A stretch of DNA of 64,000 bases from an uncultured Clostridium sp. Lineage in GTDB: Bacteria > Bacillota > Clostridia > Lachnospirales > Lachnospiraceae. The translations under genes and the position numbers were made by a program. Positions within the stretch are counted from its first letter, which is position 1. Each line of letters begins with the position of its first letter. Location of the stretch: assembly GCF_900547735.1 (NCBI RefSeq), contig NZ_URHZ01000010.1, positions 29,208 through 93,207 of the forward strand. Direction: 5' to 3'. Below, piece by piece: positions 26,092-35,382 of this stretch. A model generated the notes under the pieces. It saw nothing but the letters and a program-made list of their open reading frames with translations. It had not been told where the DNA came from and made no database searches.

Positions 26092-26311
26092 TCTAAAAAA
26101 GGAAAAGTTAACTAAAAATGTCGGGAAGAAAATGATTTTTAAGTGCAGATGGCACAACAGATAGAGCGGCGGAGGCCGAATCGGGGGTTGAGGCCGAATT
26201 GGAAGCGGAGGCGAGGTAAAACAGAGGAATAAAACCAGAGCATACAGCAGACAAAAATACAAAGGAAAAGACAAAAACATAAAGGAAAAGTCAAAGGAGG
26301 TGGCGGAAACA

Positions 26312-27826
26312 GTGGAAACCTATGTGGAATTCAAACATATCAGCAAATACTTCCCAGGAGTGAAGGCGCTGGATGACATCTGTTTTAAGGCTGAAAGCGG
26401 CGAAGTATATGCCTTTTTAGGTGAAAATGGAGCGGGAAAGTCAACTCTGCTGAAAATCCTGAACGGCGATTATCAGCCGGATGAAGGAGAATACATTATT
26501 GACGGACAGGCCAGGCATTTCAGCTCCCCTCAGGAGGCAATCGCGGCGGGAGTGAGCGTTATCTATCAGGAACGTCAGATTTTAATGGAGATGACCGTCG
26601 CGGAAAATGTATTTTTAGGCTCCTGGATCAAGAAGAACGGGATGGTGGATTTTGAGACGATGAACCGGCGGACGAAGGAGATAGCCGGACGGTTTGGCCT
26701 CCATTCAATTGAACCGGATGCCAAGGTAGGCACGCTCAGTATCGCCCATCAGCAGATGGTGGAGATTATGAAAGCGGTTAACCGGGATTCCCGGATTATT
26801 GCATTTGACGAGCCTACCGCCAGCCTGAGTGATAATGAAATCGAAATCCTGTTCCGTATTATCAGGGAGCTGCAGGCGGAAAAGAAAATTATATTCTACG
26901 TGTCCCACCGGATGAATGAGATTGAACAGATTGCCCAGAAGGTAGTGGTTTTTAAGGACGGGAAAACAGTGGATCTGGTGGAACGCGATAAGGTGAGCAA
27001 TGACGAGCTGATACGGATGATGGTGGGGCGTCCCCTGGGGAGTATTTTTGATTCGCTGCCGCGCAATACGGATTTCGGCGAAACCGTGCTTGAGGTGAAG
27101 AATCTGACAACCGCCTTTGTGAAGGATATCTCCTTCCGGATAAGGCGCGGCGAGATACTGGGCTTTTCCGGTCTGGTCGGTTCCGGAAGGACCGAGATTA
27201 TGCGCGCCATATTTGGAGTTGATAAGGTACTGTCCGGTGAGATTCTGATGGACGGTAAAGCCATCTCTCCCCGGTCGCCGAAAGAGGCGGTCAATTTGGG
27301 AATTGCGCTGGTTCCCGAGGACCGCAAGGAACAGGGGATTCTGCCGAATATATCGGTCAGGGGCAATATCACGGTGTCCGTGCTCAGAAGCTATTGTAAC
27401 AGGCTCGGTGTGCTGAATGAGGCCGGGGAGCAGGAGACGGCGGACGGAGATATAAAGAAATTTAATATTAAGACGCCGGACAGTGAAAAACTGATTGCCC
27501 AGTTGTCGGGAGGAAACCAGCAGAAGGTAATTCTGGCCAGGTGGCTGGAGACGAAGCCGAAGGTGCTGATCCTGGATGAGCCGACGAAGGGAATCGACGT
27601 AGGCGCGAAGTCGGAGTTTTATAAGATTATCTGCGAATGTGCCAGGGACGGTATCGCGGTGATTGTGATTTCTTCCGAGCTGCCGGAGATCATCGGCCTC
27701 AGCGACCGGGTGATTGTGGTAAGGGAAGGCCGTATCAGCGGTGAGATTTTAAGAACGGATGCTACCGAGGAACATATACTCGCTTATGCAATGACGGATA
27801 AGACAGGAGAACGGGCTGTGGTGTAA
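26312..27826 (+). CDS. Sugar ABC transporter ATP-binding protein (AraG/RbsA/MglA type)
   Basis: About 504 residues with two ABC domains in tandem, the hallmark of pentose/galactose importers. Domain 1: Walker A GENGAGKST, signature region LSIAHQQM, Walker B IIAFDEPTAS. Domain 2: degenerate Walker A GLVGSGRTE, LSGGNQQK, VLILDEPTKGID. GTG at 26312 lies 11 bases after AGGAGG, while a GTG at 26300 overlaps that site, so 26312 is preferred. It opens the plus-strand operon and works with the permease and AraF-like receptor that follow. Context suggests galactose or a related sugar, or its acid, as ligand. Confidence 0.92.
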   Translation: METYVEFKHISKYFPGVKALDDICFKAESGEVYAFLGENGAGKSTLLKILNGDYQPDEGEYIIDGQARHFSSPQEAIAAGVSVIYQERQILMEMTVAENVFLGSWIKKNGMVDFETMNRRTKEIAGRFGLHSIEPDAKVGTLSIAHQQMVEIMKAVNRDSRIIAFDEPTASLSDNEIEILFRIIRELQAEKKIIFYVSHRMNEIEQIAQKVVVFKDGKTVDLVERDKVSNDELIRMMVGRPLGSIFDSLPRNTDFGETVLEVKNLTTAFVKDISFRIRRGEILGFSGLVGSGRTEIMRAIFGVDKVLSGEILMDGKAISPRSPKEAVNLGIALVPEDRKEQGILPNISVRGNITVSVLRSYCNRLGVLNEAGEQETADGDIKKFNIKTPDSEKLIAQLSGGNQQKVILARWLETKPKVLILDEPTKGIDVGAKSEFYKIICECARDGIAVIVISSELPEIIGLSDRVIVVREGRISGEILRTDATEEHILAYAMTDKTGERAVV

Positions 27827-27842
27827 CCGGAGGGCCTGATAT

Positions 27843-28856
27843 ATGGGGGTAAACATGGATCATTTTATAACAAAACTTAAAAAAAGCGACTTTGCGGAAA
27901 AGATCAGCCTGATAATTGCGCTTGCACTCCTCGTGGTTGTATTTTCCGTATTTAATAAGAACTACCTTACGGTGCAGAACTTTATCAATATTCTGGTGGC
28001 CTGTTCCCTGACCGGGTTTGTGGCGATTGCAGAGACGAATCTGATCATTGCCAACCAGATTGACTTATCGGCCGGGTCGGTGGCGGCTTTTTCCGGCGTG
28101 CTTGGCGCCGTTTTGGTGAAGGCCGGGTTTCATCCGGTTCTGGCCATACTGGCCGCGGTGCTGGCCGGATGCGTCATTGGAGCGTTTAATGCGGTAGCTG
28201 TGAATTTCCTGAACCTGCAGCCGTTTATTGCGACGCTGGCCACGATGTCCATCGTGAGGGGATTTGCCTATATTATCTGCGGCGGCAAGGCGGTGGCCGT
28301 CAGCAGCCAGATGTTTATTAAGTTCGGCACGTTCCGGTTGTTTGGAATTATCCCACTGCCGGTCATTATATTAATTGTAGCGTTTCTCGTGTTCGGATTT
28401 GTGCTGAAAAAGACCTTTTTCGGCCGGAGCATTTACGTACTGGGAGGTAACCCGTACGCAGCCCGCCTGGCCGGGTTAAGTCCCATGCTGATTCGATTTA
28501 AACTCTATATTATGTCGGGAGGACTGGCAGCCCTGGCGGGAGTGCTTTTGGCGGCCAGGATGAATTCGGGGCAGCCGTCGGCCTGTAATGGTCTGGAATT
28601 TGACGCGGCTACGGCGGCGGTACTGGGCGGCACGGCGTTTACCGGCGGCGTGGGGACCATGCTGGGAACATTTATCGGCATGCTGATCTTACAGTGTTTT
28701 AATACGGGCCTTGTCATGCTGAATGTGCAGGTTTTCTGGCAGAACGTAGCCCAGGGCTCCCTGCTTGTGGTGGCGCTGGCATTCGACTTCTACCGTAAGA
28801 GAATGAGAAGTAAAAAACTGTTGGAGGAGAGCATGAAGGTTACTGCTCAGCCCTGA
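27843..28856 (+). CDS. Sugar ABC transporter permease (RbsC/AraH type)
   Basis: 337 residues with 8-10 membrane segments and the family marker LIIANQIDLSAGSVAAFSG. The C-terminal cytoplasmic contact FTGGVGTMLGTFIGMLIL is also typical. The ATG follows CGGAGGG, 16 bases after the ATPase stop. It forms the membrane channel as a homodimer with the double-ABC ATPase. A second ATG at 27855 is an alternative start. Confidence 0.92.
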   Translation: MGVNMDHFITKLKKSDFAEKISLIIALALLVVVFSVFNKNYLTVQNFINILVACSLTGFVAIAETNLIIANQIDLSAGSVAAFSGVLGAVLVKAGFHPVLAILAAVLAGCVIGAFNAVAVNFLNLQPFIATLATMSIVRGFAYIICGGKAVAVSSQMFIKFGTFRLFGIIPLPVIILIVAFLVFGFVLKKTFFGRSIYVLGGNPYAARLAGLSPMLIRFKLYIMSGGLAALAGVLLAARMNSGQPSACNGLEFDAATAAVLGGTAFTGGVGTMLGTFIGMLILQCFNTGLVMLNVQVFWQNVAQGSLLVVALAFDFYRKRMRSKKLLEESMKVTAQP

Positions 28857-28900
28857 TGCTGAGATAAACATAACATATTATGAAAAAAGGAGAGAGTAAA

Positions 28901-29986
28901 ATGAAGAAAATGCAGATTGCAAAGATGGCGGCAGCGGCAGCAGCGTTCAGCCTGCTGACGGCATGCGGAACAAGCCAGACGGCCGGCACGGCGGCACCGG
29001 AGACAAAGGCGGAGGCGGCGGAAAGTACCGCAGCAGAGGATACGAAGGCAGCGGAGGAAACACAGGACGGTGCAAAAGAGAATTATGTCATTGCCGGTAT
29101 TTATAAGATGGGAGACGCTACCTGGTTCATCCAGGAGGGGAAGGCCTCCCAGGAAGTAGTGGAAGCGGCAGGCGGAACATGGAAGTATATGGATGCCAAA
29201 CAGAACGGCGCCACCTACATGCAGATGATTGACAACTGTATCGCAGACAAGGTGGACGGCGTGCTGGTCTGCCTTCCGGATCAGAATCTGAGCCAGACGA
29301 CGGTGGATAAATTAAAGGAAGCCAATATCCCGGTGATTGCGGTGGATGATGCGCTTCAGACGGAGGACGGCACCCTGCTTGCGCCGTGGGTTGGAATCGA
29401 CGGATATAATATCGGCGCGGCGGTAGGCGAATGGGCCGCCAAGTACATAACGGAGAACGGACTTGCTAAGGATGATACGTTTGGCGTGATGCTGCTTACG
29501 GCGGACACCGTTTCAAGCTGCGTGCCGCGTACGGAAGGTCAGCTTGCCAAGTTAAAAGAGGCGATTCCGGACTTCCCGGACAACCGTATTTTTAAGGCGG
29601 ATCACGATACCAGCACGGAGCAGGGCAACACGGCAGCATCCACAGTTATTACGGGTAATCCCCAGATTAAAAAATGGCTGGTGTTAGGCGTTTCCGACGA
29701 GGGCGCTCAGGGCGCGGCCCGGGCACTGGAAGCGGCCGGACTTGAAAAAGATTCCGTATGCGTAGGACTCGGCGGATATCTGGCTCCGGACGAATTTGCA
29801 AAAGAGAGTTCCCCATTTAAGGCGGCGGCATATTTTTCCGCAAAGGGCGTTGGCGGAACAGCGGCGCAGGCCATGCTGGATTACCTTCAGAACGGAACTC
29901 CGATTCCGGAGAAATACGCAGTGGACGCTGTGATTGTGGAACCAGGCGACGATCTGGCAGCCATTATGCCGGAGTATGTGGAATAG
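28901..29986 (+). CDS. Sugar ABC transporter substrate-binding lipoprotein (AraF-like)
   Basis: 361 residues. A lipoprotein signal ends at LLTAC, then an Ala/Glu-rich linker. The binding domain follows the type I periplasmic fold and resembles E. coli AraF: YVIAGIYKMGDATWFIQEGK, VDGVLVCLPDQNLS, IPVIAVDDALQ, and KKWLVLGVSDEGAQGAARAL. The true start is the ATG at 28901 after GGAGAG; an ATG 21 bases earlier has no good site. Neighbouring dgo genes suggest that galactose, arabinose-like sugars or galactonate are candidate ligands, and AraF-type proteins do bind galactose and fucose as well as arabinose (family knowledge). Confidence 0.9.
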   Translation: MKKMQIAKMAAAAAAFSLLTACGTSQTAGTAAPETKAEAAESTAAEDTKAAEETQDGAKENYVIAGIYKMGDATWFIQEGKASQEVVEAAGGTWKYMDAKQNGATYMQMIDNCIADKVDGVLVCLPDQNLSQTTVDKLKEANIPVIAVDDALQTEDGTLLAPWVGIDGYNIGAAVGEWAAKYITENGLAKDDTFGVMLLTADTVSSCVPRTEGQLAKLKEAIPDFPDNRIFKADHDTSTEQGNTAASTVITGNPQIKKWLVLGVSDEGAQGAARALEAAGLEKDSVCVGLGGYLAPDEFAKESSPFKAAAYFSAKGVGGTAAQAMLDYLQNGTPIPEKYAVDAVIVEPGDDLAAIMPEYVE

Positions 29987-30061
29987 AGCCTGCTTCTATC
30001 CGGCCGGACAGCACCGTTTGAGCGAATAAAAACGGGTCGATATACCAGTAAAGACAGGTCA

Positions 30062-30091
30062 ATAGAAAGTACGCTGCGGCGTACTTTCTAT
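30062..30091. repeat. 13-bp perfect hairpin of the GTACGC type
   Basis: ATAGAAAGTACGC (30062-30074) and its exact complement (30079-30091) around a 4-base loop. There is no T-run after it. It sits between the ABC genes and the rest of the operon, where it could stabilise or attenuate the RNA. Confidence 0.8.
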
Positions 30092-30097
30092 GTTACA

Positions 30098-30187
30098 GTT
30101 CAGCCAAAATGCCGTTTCGCGCCGCGTAACTCGGGATTTTCACGAAAAACATGTGAAAACACCTCGCGGAATGCATCAAGGCTGAAC
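30098..30187 (+). repeat. Dispersed stem-loop repeat, copy 1 (complete, with inverted ends)
   Basis: A 90-base unit bounded by GTTCAGCC (30098-30105) and GGCTGAAC (30180-30187). It contains GCCGTTTCGCGCCGCGTAAC and the stem-loop TTTTCAC-N9-GTGAAAA (30137-30159), followed by ACACCTCGCGGAATGCATC. Related copies lie at 22938-22985 (minus) and 60866-60935. Confidence 0.75.
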
Positions 30188-30230
30188 GGTTCCTTTCTAT
30201 CTTTTCAGGGCCTGACGGAAGGTGAATAAA

Positions 30231-31019
30231 ATGAATACAATCAAGTTTGAAGAGATGACTCCGTCCCGGCTTGAGGCGGCAAAGAGGGAAAAACCGCTTA
30301 TTTACCTGCCGGTCGGGTCGATGGAATGGCACGGTCCCCACATGGGGATGGGAATGGATACGGAAAATGCCTATGAAGTGGCAAAACGGTCGGCCGCCCG
30401 CACGGGAGGGACGGTCTACCCTCCCCTCTACATCGGAACGGAGAGCCCAAGAACGCCGGAAACGCTCCGGAAACTGGGCTTTCAGGGAAATGAGCAGATT
30501 ACGGGGATGGATTTCCCAGGGAACACGGTGAAGAGCATGTACTGGCCGCCGGAGCTGTTCGAGGCTGTAATCCGGCAGCATATAGAGTTTCTATGCCGGA
30601 TGGGATATGAATTAATTGTTCTGCTGAACGGCCACGGGGCGGACCGGCAGATCGAGATTTTGGAGCGTCTGTCGGAAGAATACACGGAGCGGGGGAAGGT
30701 CCGCGTAATTACGATCCTGGCCCTGTTTGAAGGCTGCGGGGCGGGAATCGGACATGCAGGCCTGGCGGAGACCGCAATTATGCAGGCGGTATGCCCGGAA
30801 GGGGTGGATTTGTCGGCCCTCCCGCCAAAACCGGAAAAGTTATATAATACGAAGTTTGCCATTGTAGACAATGAGACCTTTATAAACGGACCGAATGAGG
30901 ATTACAGCGTGCGCTATGATCCGAGAGATTCCACGGCGGAGCTGGGAGAGCGGCTGCTGGAATTTGCGGTTTTACAATGCACCGCCGTTGTATCAGAGGC
31001 CATTGAGAAGTTGAAATGA
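30231..31019 (+). CDS. Creatininase family protein
   Basis: 262 residues with the creatininase/mycofactocin-MftE fold markers: PVGSMEWHGPHMGMGMDTEN (metal Glu, His and Asp), LNGHGADRQIEIL, and HAGLAETAIM. Members are Zn/Mn amidohydrolases acting on creatinine, formamides or related cyclic amides, often of unknown substrate. ATG 30231 is 8 bases after GGAAGG; a GTG at 30222 lies within that site. It sits inside a galactonate-type operon and ends one codon into the next gene's leader, so it is co-expressed. Its part in sugar breakdown is not obvious; hydrolysis of a sugar amide or lactam is a guess. Confidence 0.82.
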   Translation: MNTIKFEEMTPSRLEAAKREKPLIYLPVGSMEWHGPHMGMGMDTENAYEVAKRSAARTGGTVYPPLYIGTESPRTPETLRKLGFQGNEQITGMDFPGNTVKSMYWPPELFEAVIRQHIEFLCRMGYELIVLLNGHGADRQIEILERLSEEYTERGKVRVITILALFEGCGAGIGHAGLAETAIMQAVCPEGVDLSALPPKPEKLYNTKFAIVDNETFINGPNEDYSVRYDPRDSTAELGERLLEFAVLQCTAVVSEAIEKLK

Positions 31020-31033
31020 CAGGAGGTAACGTC

Positions 31034-34000
31034 ATGCTGGAACAAGTGCTGCGTCATGTGGAGCAGGGAGTCCGGATATGGGAGCAGGAAGTGATCATCC
31101 CGACCTACCAGGTGGGAAAGCCGGACAAGAATCCCATGTTTCTGGAAAAACGGGTGTATCAGGGCAGTTCGGGAAAAGTGTACCCCCATCCGGTGATTGA
31201 TAAGATTACGGATGAGAAGAAGGAACAGTCTTACCGGGCGCTCTGCCTGGAGAACCGGTATCTGTTTGTCATGGTGCTGCCGGAACTGGGAGGCAGAATA
31301 CAGCGCGCCTACGACAAGACGAACAAATACGATTTTGTTTACTATAATCACGTCATAAAACCTGCGCTTGTCGGTCTTACCGGGCCGTGGATCTCGGGCG
31401 GGATTGAGTTCAACTGGCCGCAGCACCACCGTCCCAGCACCTTTGATCCGGTGGATTATAAGCTGACTGAGTCGGAGGACGGAAGCTGCACCATCTGGGT
31501 CGGGGAGATTGAGAACATGTTCCGCACCAAGGGGATGGCGGGTTTTACCCTGTTTCCGGACAGGGCCTATATCCGGATTGACGCGCAGCTTTTTAACAGG
31601 ACCAGTGTGCCGCAGACCTTTCTCTGGTGGGCCAATCCGGCGGTGCCGGCGGGCGATGATACGCAGTCGGTCTTCCCTCCGGATGTCCACGCGGTGATGG
31701 ATCACGGAAAAAGGGCCGTATCGCGTTTCCCAGTTGCAACGGGAACCTATTATAAGCAGGATTATTCGGCCGGCGTGGATATTTCCCGCTATAAAAATAT
31801 CCCCGTTCCCACCTCTTATATGGCGTATCATTCCGATTACGATTTTGTCGGTGGATACGATCACGGAAAACAGGCCGGAATTCTGCATGTGGCGGATCAC
31901 CATATCGCGCCGGGTAAGAAACAGTGGACCTGGGGCTGCGGGGATTTCGGCAAAGCGTGGGACCGGAATTTAACGGATACGGACGGACCTTACATAGAGT
32001 TAATGACAGGCTGCTATACCGATAACCAGCCCGATTTTTCCTGGCTGGCGCCTTATGAGGAGAAGGTGTTCACCCAGTATTTCATGCCCTATAAGGATGT
32101 GGGGATGGTGAAAAACGCCACGTATAAGGCGGCGGCCGGTCTGGAGATAACGGATGGAACCGCCCGGTTTTCCGTGTATGCCACAGCGGTTTATCCGCAA
32201 TGCACGGTGACGCTGACTGCGGAAAACGGAGCCGTTGTCCTTTATCACGCCGAGGCGGATCTGTCGCCGGTCCAGACGTTTGCGGATGAGGCTCCCACAG
32301 GCGGACTTGCTCCGGAGACGGTTACCCTAACGGTCCGCGACAATACCGGCGGTGAACTTGTTTCCTACACCCCGGGTAGTAAGGCAATCCCGAAGATTCC
32401 GGACCCGGCCGTCCCGATCCCGGAGCCGGAGGCGGTGAGGACAAATGAGGAGCTGTTTTTATCCGGACAGCATATTGAGCAATACCGTCACGCCACGTAC
32501 CGGCCGGAGGCATATTACTGCGAGGGACTGCGCCGCGATCCTACGGATGCCAGGATAAACTGCGCCTACGGAAAGCTTCTTATGGGACAGGGGCAGTTTT
32601 CGCGGGCGGAAAAATATCTGGAGAAAGCGGCAGAGAAATTGATGCGTCTGAATCCCAATCCCGGTGACGGGGAGCCGTTCTATCTTCTGGGTGTGTGCCG
32701 GAAACTAATGGGAAAACGGCAGGAGGCATATGACAGCTTCTATAAGGCGATCTGGAATGACGCCTGGCAGTCGGGCGGGTTTTACCATATGGCCTGTATT
32801 TGCGCAATGGAGGGAAAATTCGGGGAGGGGCTGGCCCATGCGGAGCGTTCCCTGAGCACAAAGGCCCATAATCTGAAGGCCAGGACGCTAAAGACGGCTC
32901 TGCTTCGGAGGCTTGGAAGGACAGAAGAGGCGGCCGCCGCGGCAAAGGAAACGCTTTTAATCGACGGAATGGATTTTGCAGCCTGTTATGAGCTGTGCCT
33001 GATAAATAAGGACGAGGAAGGCAGGAAAGCCCTGGCGCACCGTCTCTCTGTGAGTCCGAACTGGACCATTGAGCTGTCGCTTGAATACAGCGACGCCGGT
33101 CTTTACCATGAAGCGGAGGATATTCTCGGCCTGCCGTGTGAATTGTGGGGGGATAAGATTTATCCTCTGATCCACTACCACCTGGCCTATGTCTGCAAAG
33201 AAGCGGGAAAGGTGCAGGAGGCGGAGCAGTACCGTCTGGCGGCGGCCCTGGATGACGGAGCTTACTGTTTCCCGCACCGCCTGGAGGACTTGATTGTCCT
33301 TCAGAGGGCCGTGGAGGAAAATCCGGAGGATGCAAAGGGATTTTACTATCTGGGAAATCTCTGGTACGACAAGAGACAGTACGAAGAGGCGGTAACGTGC
33401 TGGGAGAAGAGCCGGGAACTGGAACCCGGTTTTGCCACGGTACACCGTAATTTATCGCTGGCGTATTACAACAAAATGAATCGGAAGCAGGACGCTGCGG
33501 AGGAACTAAACAGGGCGTTTGAGCTTGATCCGTCCGATGCCCGGGTATTCATGGAGCTTGACCAGCTCTGTAAAAGGATGGGGGTAACGCCGGAGAAACG
33601 GCTTGCCGCTTATGAGGCCCATCCGGATGTGGTGGCGGAGAGGGATGATCTGTATCTGGAATATATCACGCTCTGCAACTACTTTGGAAAACATGATAAA
33701 GCCCTTGAGTTAATCGAGTCCCGCCATTTTCATCCATGGGAGGGCGGAGAAGGCAAGGTCCCGGCACAGTATGTCTGCGCGGTGGAGGGGCTTGGAAGAG
33801 CGGCCCTGCGGGCCGGGGATGCACGGGGAGCGCTGGAACTGTTTAAACGGGCGCTCTGTTATCCGCATAACCTGGGTGAGGGAAAACTTGCGGGAGCGCA
33901 GGAAAATGACATCTATTATTATATGGGAAAAGCATACCGGGCGATGGGGGAAGAGAAGGAAGCAGAGGAATGTTTTCTCCATGCGGCCTCGGGCCTGTCG

Positions 34001-34375
34001 GAGCCGGCCGGGATGATCTATTATAACGACCAGCCGCCGGAAACAATCTTCTATCAGGGCCTTGCGCTGGCCGCGCTGTCGAAGAAGGCTGAGGCGGACG
34101 GAAGGTTCCACCGGCTGATCGACTACGGTGAGACGCATCTGGATGACCATGTGACGATCGACTATTTTGCCGTTTCCCTGCCGGATTTGATGATTTTTGA
34201 GGATGATTTGGACCGGCGCAACCGGGTGCACTGCCTGTTTATGCGCGGCCTGGGACTTCTCGGCAAACGGGAGACGATGGAAGCGGAGCGCTGTTTTGCC
34301 GAAGCGGAGGCGCTTGACATAAACCATCCGGGCGTGCATCTGCACCGGGAGCTTTTAAGGATGGGAAGCGAGTGA
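31034..34375 (+). CDS. DUF5107 domain protein with C-terminal tetratricopeptide repeats
   Basis: A large cytoplasmic protein of 1113 residues without signal peptide. The N-terminal half (to about residue 410) is a DUF5107 domain: VMVLPELGGRIQRAYDKTN and WISGGIEFNWPQHHRPSTF resemble galactose-mutarotase-like folds. The C-terminal 650 residues contain repeated helical pairs such as AEKYLEKAAEKL, FYYLGNLWYDKRQYEEAV and YYMGKAYRAMGEEKEAEECF, which are TPR motifs. ATG 31034 is 7 bases after AGGAGG. The family is found beside sugar-use genes in Firmicutes and Actinobacteria, but its function is not established. It could be a sugar-binding or glycoside-processing scaffold. It is translationally close to the creatininase and mutarotase-like genes. 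Confidence 0.82.
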   Translation: MLEQVLRHVEQGVRIWEQEVIIPTYQVGKPDKNPMFLEKRVYQGSSGKVYPHPVIDKITDEKKEQSYRALCLENRYLFVMVLPELGGRIQRAYDKTNKYDFVYYNHVIKPALVGLTGPWISGGIEFNWPQHHRPSTFDPVDYKLTESEDGSCTIWVGEIENMFRTKGMAGFTLFPDRAYIRIDAQLFNRTSVPQTFLWWANPAVPAGDDTQSVFPPDVHAVMDHGKRAVSRFPVATGTYYKQDYSAGVDISRYKNIPVPTSYMAYHSDYDFVGGYDHGKQAGILHVADHHIAPGKKQWTWGCGDFGKAWDRNLTDTDGPYIELMTGCYTDNQPDFSWLAPYEEKVFTQYFMPYKDVGMVKNATYKAAAGLEITDGTARFSVYATAVYPQCTVTLTAENGAVVLYHAEADLSPVQTFADEAPTGGLAPETVTLTVRDNTGGELVSYTPGSKAIPKIPDPAVPIPEPEAVRTNEELFLSGQHIEQYRHATYRPEAYYCEGLRRDPTDARINCAYGKLLMGQGQFSRAEKYLEKAAEKLMRLNPNPGDGEPFYLLGVCRKLMGKRQEAYDSFYKAIWNDAWQSGGFYHMACICAMEGKFGEGLAHAERSLSTKAHNLKARTLKTALLRRLGRTEEAAAAAKETLLIDGMDFAACYELCLINKDEEGRKALAHRLSVSPNWTIELSLEYSDAGLYHEAEDILGLPCELWGDKIYPLIHYHLAYVCKEAGKVQEAEQYRLAAALDDGAYCFPHRLEDLIVLQRAVEENPEDAKGFYYLGNLWYDKRQYEEAVTCWEKSRELEPGFATVHRNLSLAYYNKMNRKQDAAEELNRAFELDPSDARVFMELDQLCKRMGVTPEKRLAAYEAHPDVVAERDDLYLEYITLCNYFGKHDKALELIESRHFHPWEGGEGKVPAQYVCAVEGLGRAALRAGDARGALELFKRALCYPHNLGEGKLAGAQENDIYYYMGKAYRAMGEEKEAEECFLHAASGLSEPAGMIYYNDQPPETIFYQGLALAALSKKAEADGRFHRLIDYGETHLDDHVTIDYFAVSLPDLMIFEDDLDRRNRVHCLFMRGLGLLGKRETMEAERCFAEAEALDINHPGVHLHRELLRMGSE

Positions 34376-35382
34376 TGGATCAGGCAAAGGAAACGGCTGG
34401 ACGGGCCGATAAAGTAAAGCAGATAGAAATTTTGGGGGAACCGGCCTGGGAACTGAACAGTGAACGGTTAACCTGCATCGTTTTCCCTGGCCACGGAGGA
34501 AAAGTATTGTCTTTAAAATCCAGGGAAACCGGGTTTGAATTATTATTCCAGAATCCCGGGAAGGACTTTAAAAAGGCGGAGCCGGGAAGTCCGTTTGAGG
34601 AATTTGAGGCCTGCGGCTTTGACGACGCATTTCCGTCGATTGACCCGGGATTCGTTACCACAGGCGGACGGGAGGTGGCTTACCCGGATCACGGTGAAAT
34701 CTGGTCCGCCGGGTTTGACTGCCTGGCGGACGGAGAAGGCCTCTGTTTAAGTTATCAGAGTAAAATACTGCCGTACCGGTATGAAAAACGCCTGTCGCTC
34801 CGCGGGGATACGCTGCATTGCAGCTACCGGATAGAAAACCTGGGCAGGGATGCATTTCCCTGTATTTGGGCCTGCCATTGCCTGGTTGTCTATATGCCGG
34901 ATATGCGGCTGATTTATCCGGCGGGGACGAGGGAGATCGAGGTGGTGCTGGATTCGGGGCGTCTCGGTCCGGCCGGGACTGTTCACCAATTTTCTCCCTC
35001 GCCGGAACCGGGGACCTGGGATTTTACCCGGGTGCCGGGAGCGGAGACGGAAGGAATGGAGAAATATTACGTGCGGGGAGAGGTAAAGGAAGGAAAATGC
35101 GGTTTTATCTATCCCTCGGCGGGGATGGCGGCAGACCTTAAGTACGATGAGAAAGAGCTGCCCTACCTTGGGTTCTGGATTACAACGGGGGGATACAGGG
35201 GGGATAAAAACTGCGCATTTGAACCGGCCGGCGGCTATTACGACAGTATCGGGACGGCCGCGGCCAATCAGCGCCTGCGGCTGCTCCGGCCGGGGGAAGT
35301 GATGGCGTTCGACCTGGAAATCCGGTTGTATCCGTGGAAACCGGAACGGCAGATGGGGGAGGAAAGGAGCGAATTCCGTTGA
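34375..35382 (+). CDS. Aldose 1-epimerase / galactose mutarotase-like protein
   Basis: 335 residues with a beta-sandwich mutarotase pattern: CIVFPGHGGKVLSLKSRETG at the N-terminus, DDAFPSIDPG, YPDHGEIWS (with the catalytic-type His) and a late FEPAGGYYDS. It resembles the DUF4432/aldose-epimerase-like group, which binds sugars at the C1 position. The ATG overlaps the previous stop (TGATG), so translation is coupled. In this operon it may interconvert anomers of the sugar before oxidation by the SDR enzyme. Catalytic activity is inferred, since several such proteins are only sugar-binding. Confidence 0.8.
   Translation: MDQAKETAGRADKVKQIEILGEPAWELNSERLTCIVFPGHGGKVLSLKSRETGFELLFQNPGKDFKKAEPGSPFEEFEACGFDDAFPSIDPGFVTTGGREVAYPDHGEIWSAGFDCLADGEGLCLSYQSKILPYRYEKRLSLRGDTLHCSYRIENLGRDAFPCIWACHCLVVYMPDMRLIYPAGTREIEVVLDSGRLGPAGTVHQFSPSPEPGTWDFTRVPGAETEGMEKYYVRGEVKEGKCGFIYPSAGMAADLKYDEKELPYLGFWITTGGYRGDKNCAFEPAGGYYDSIGTAAANQRLRLLRPGEVMAFDLEIRLYPWKPERQMGEERSEFR

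Larger units (their letters stand above)
25791..26311. other. Divergent control region of the galactonate-type regulon
   Basis: This 521-base gap carries two opposed consensus promoters and two LacI-type operators. The plus-strand leader is unusually long (about 240 bases) and purine-rich, with imperfect internal repeats (GAGGCCGAAT near 26172 and 26190; AAAGGAAAAG near 26263 and 26281). No reading frame in it looks real. Confidence 0.7.

Noticed and set aside
30914..31903. Minus-strand frame of 329 codons opposite the creatininase and DUF5107 genes
   Set aside because: It lies opposite well-supported genes and has low-complexity, basic composition. It is a shadow frame.
32580..33335. Minus-strand frame of 251 codons opposite the TPR region
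   Set aside because: Its Pro/Ser/Arg-rich composition is that of a shadow of the GC-rich coding strand.
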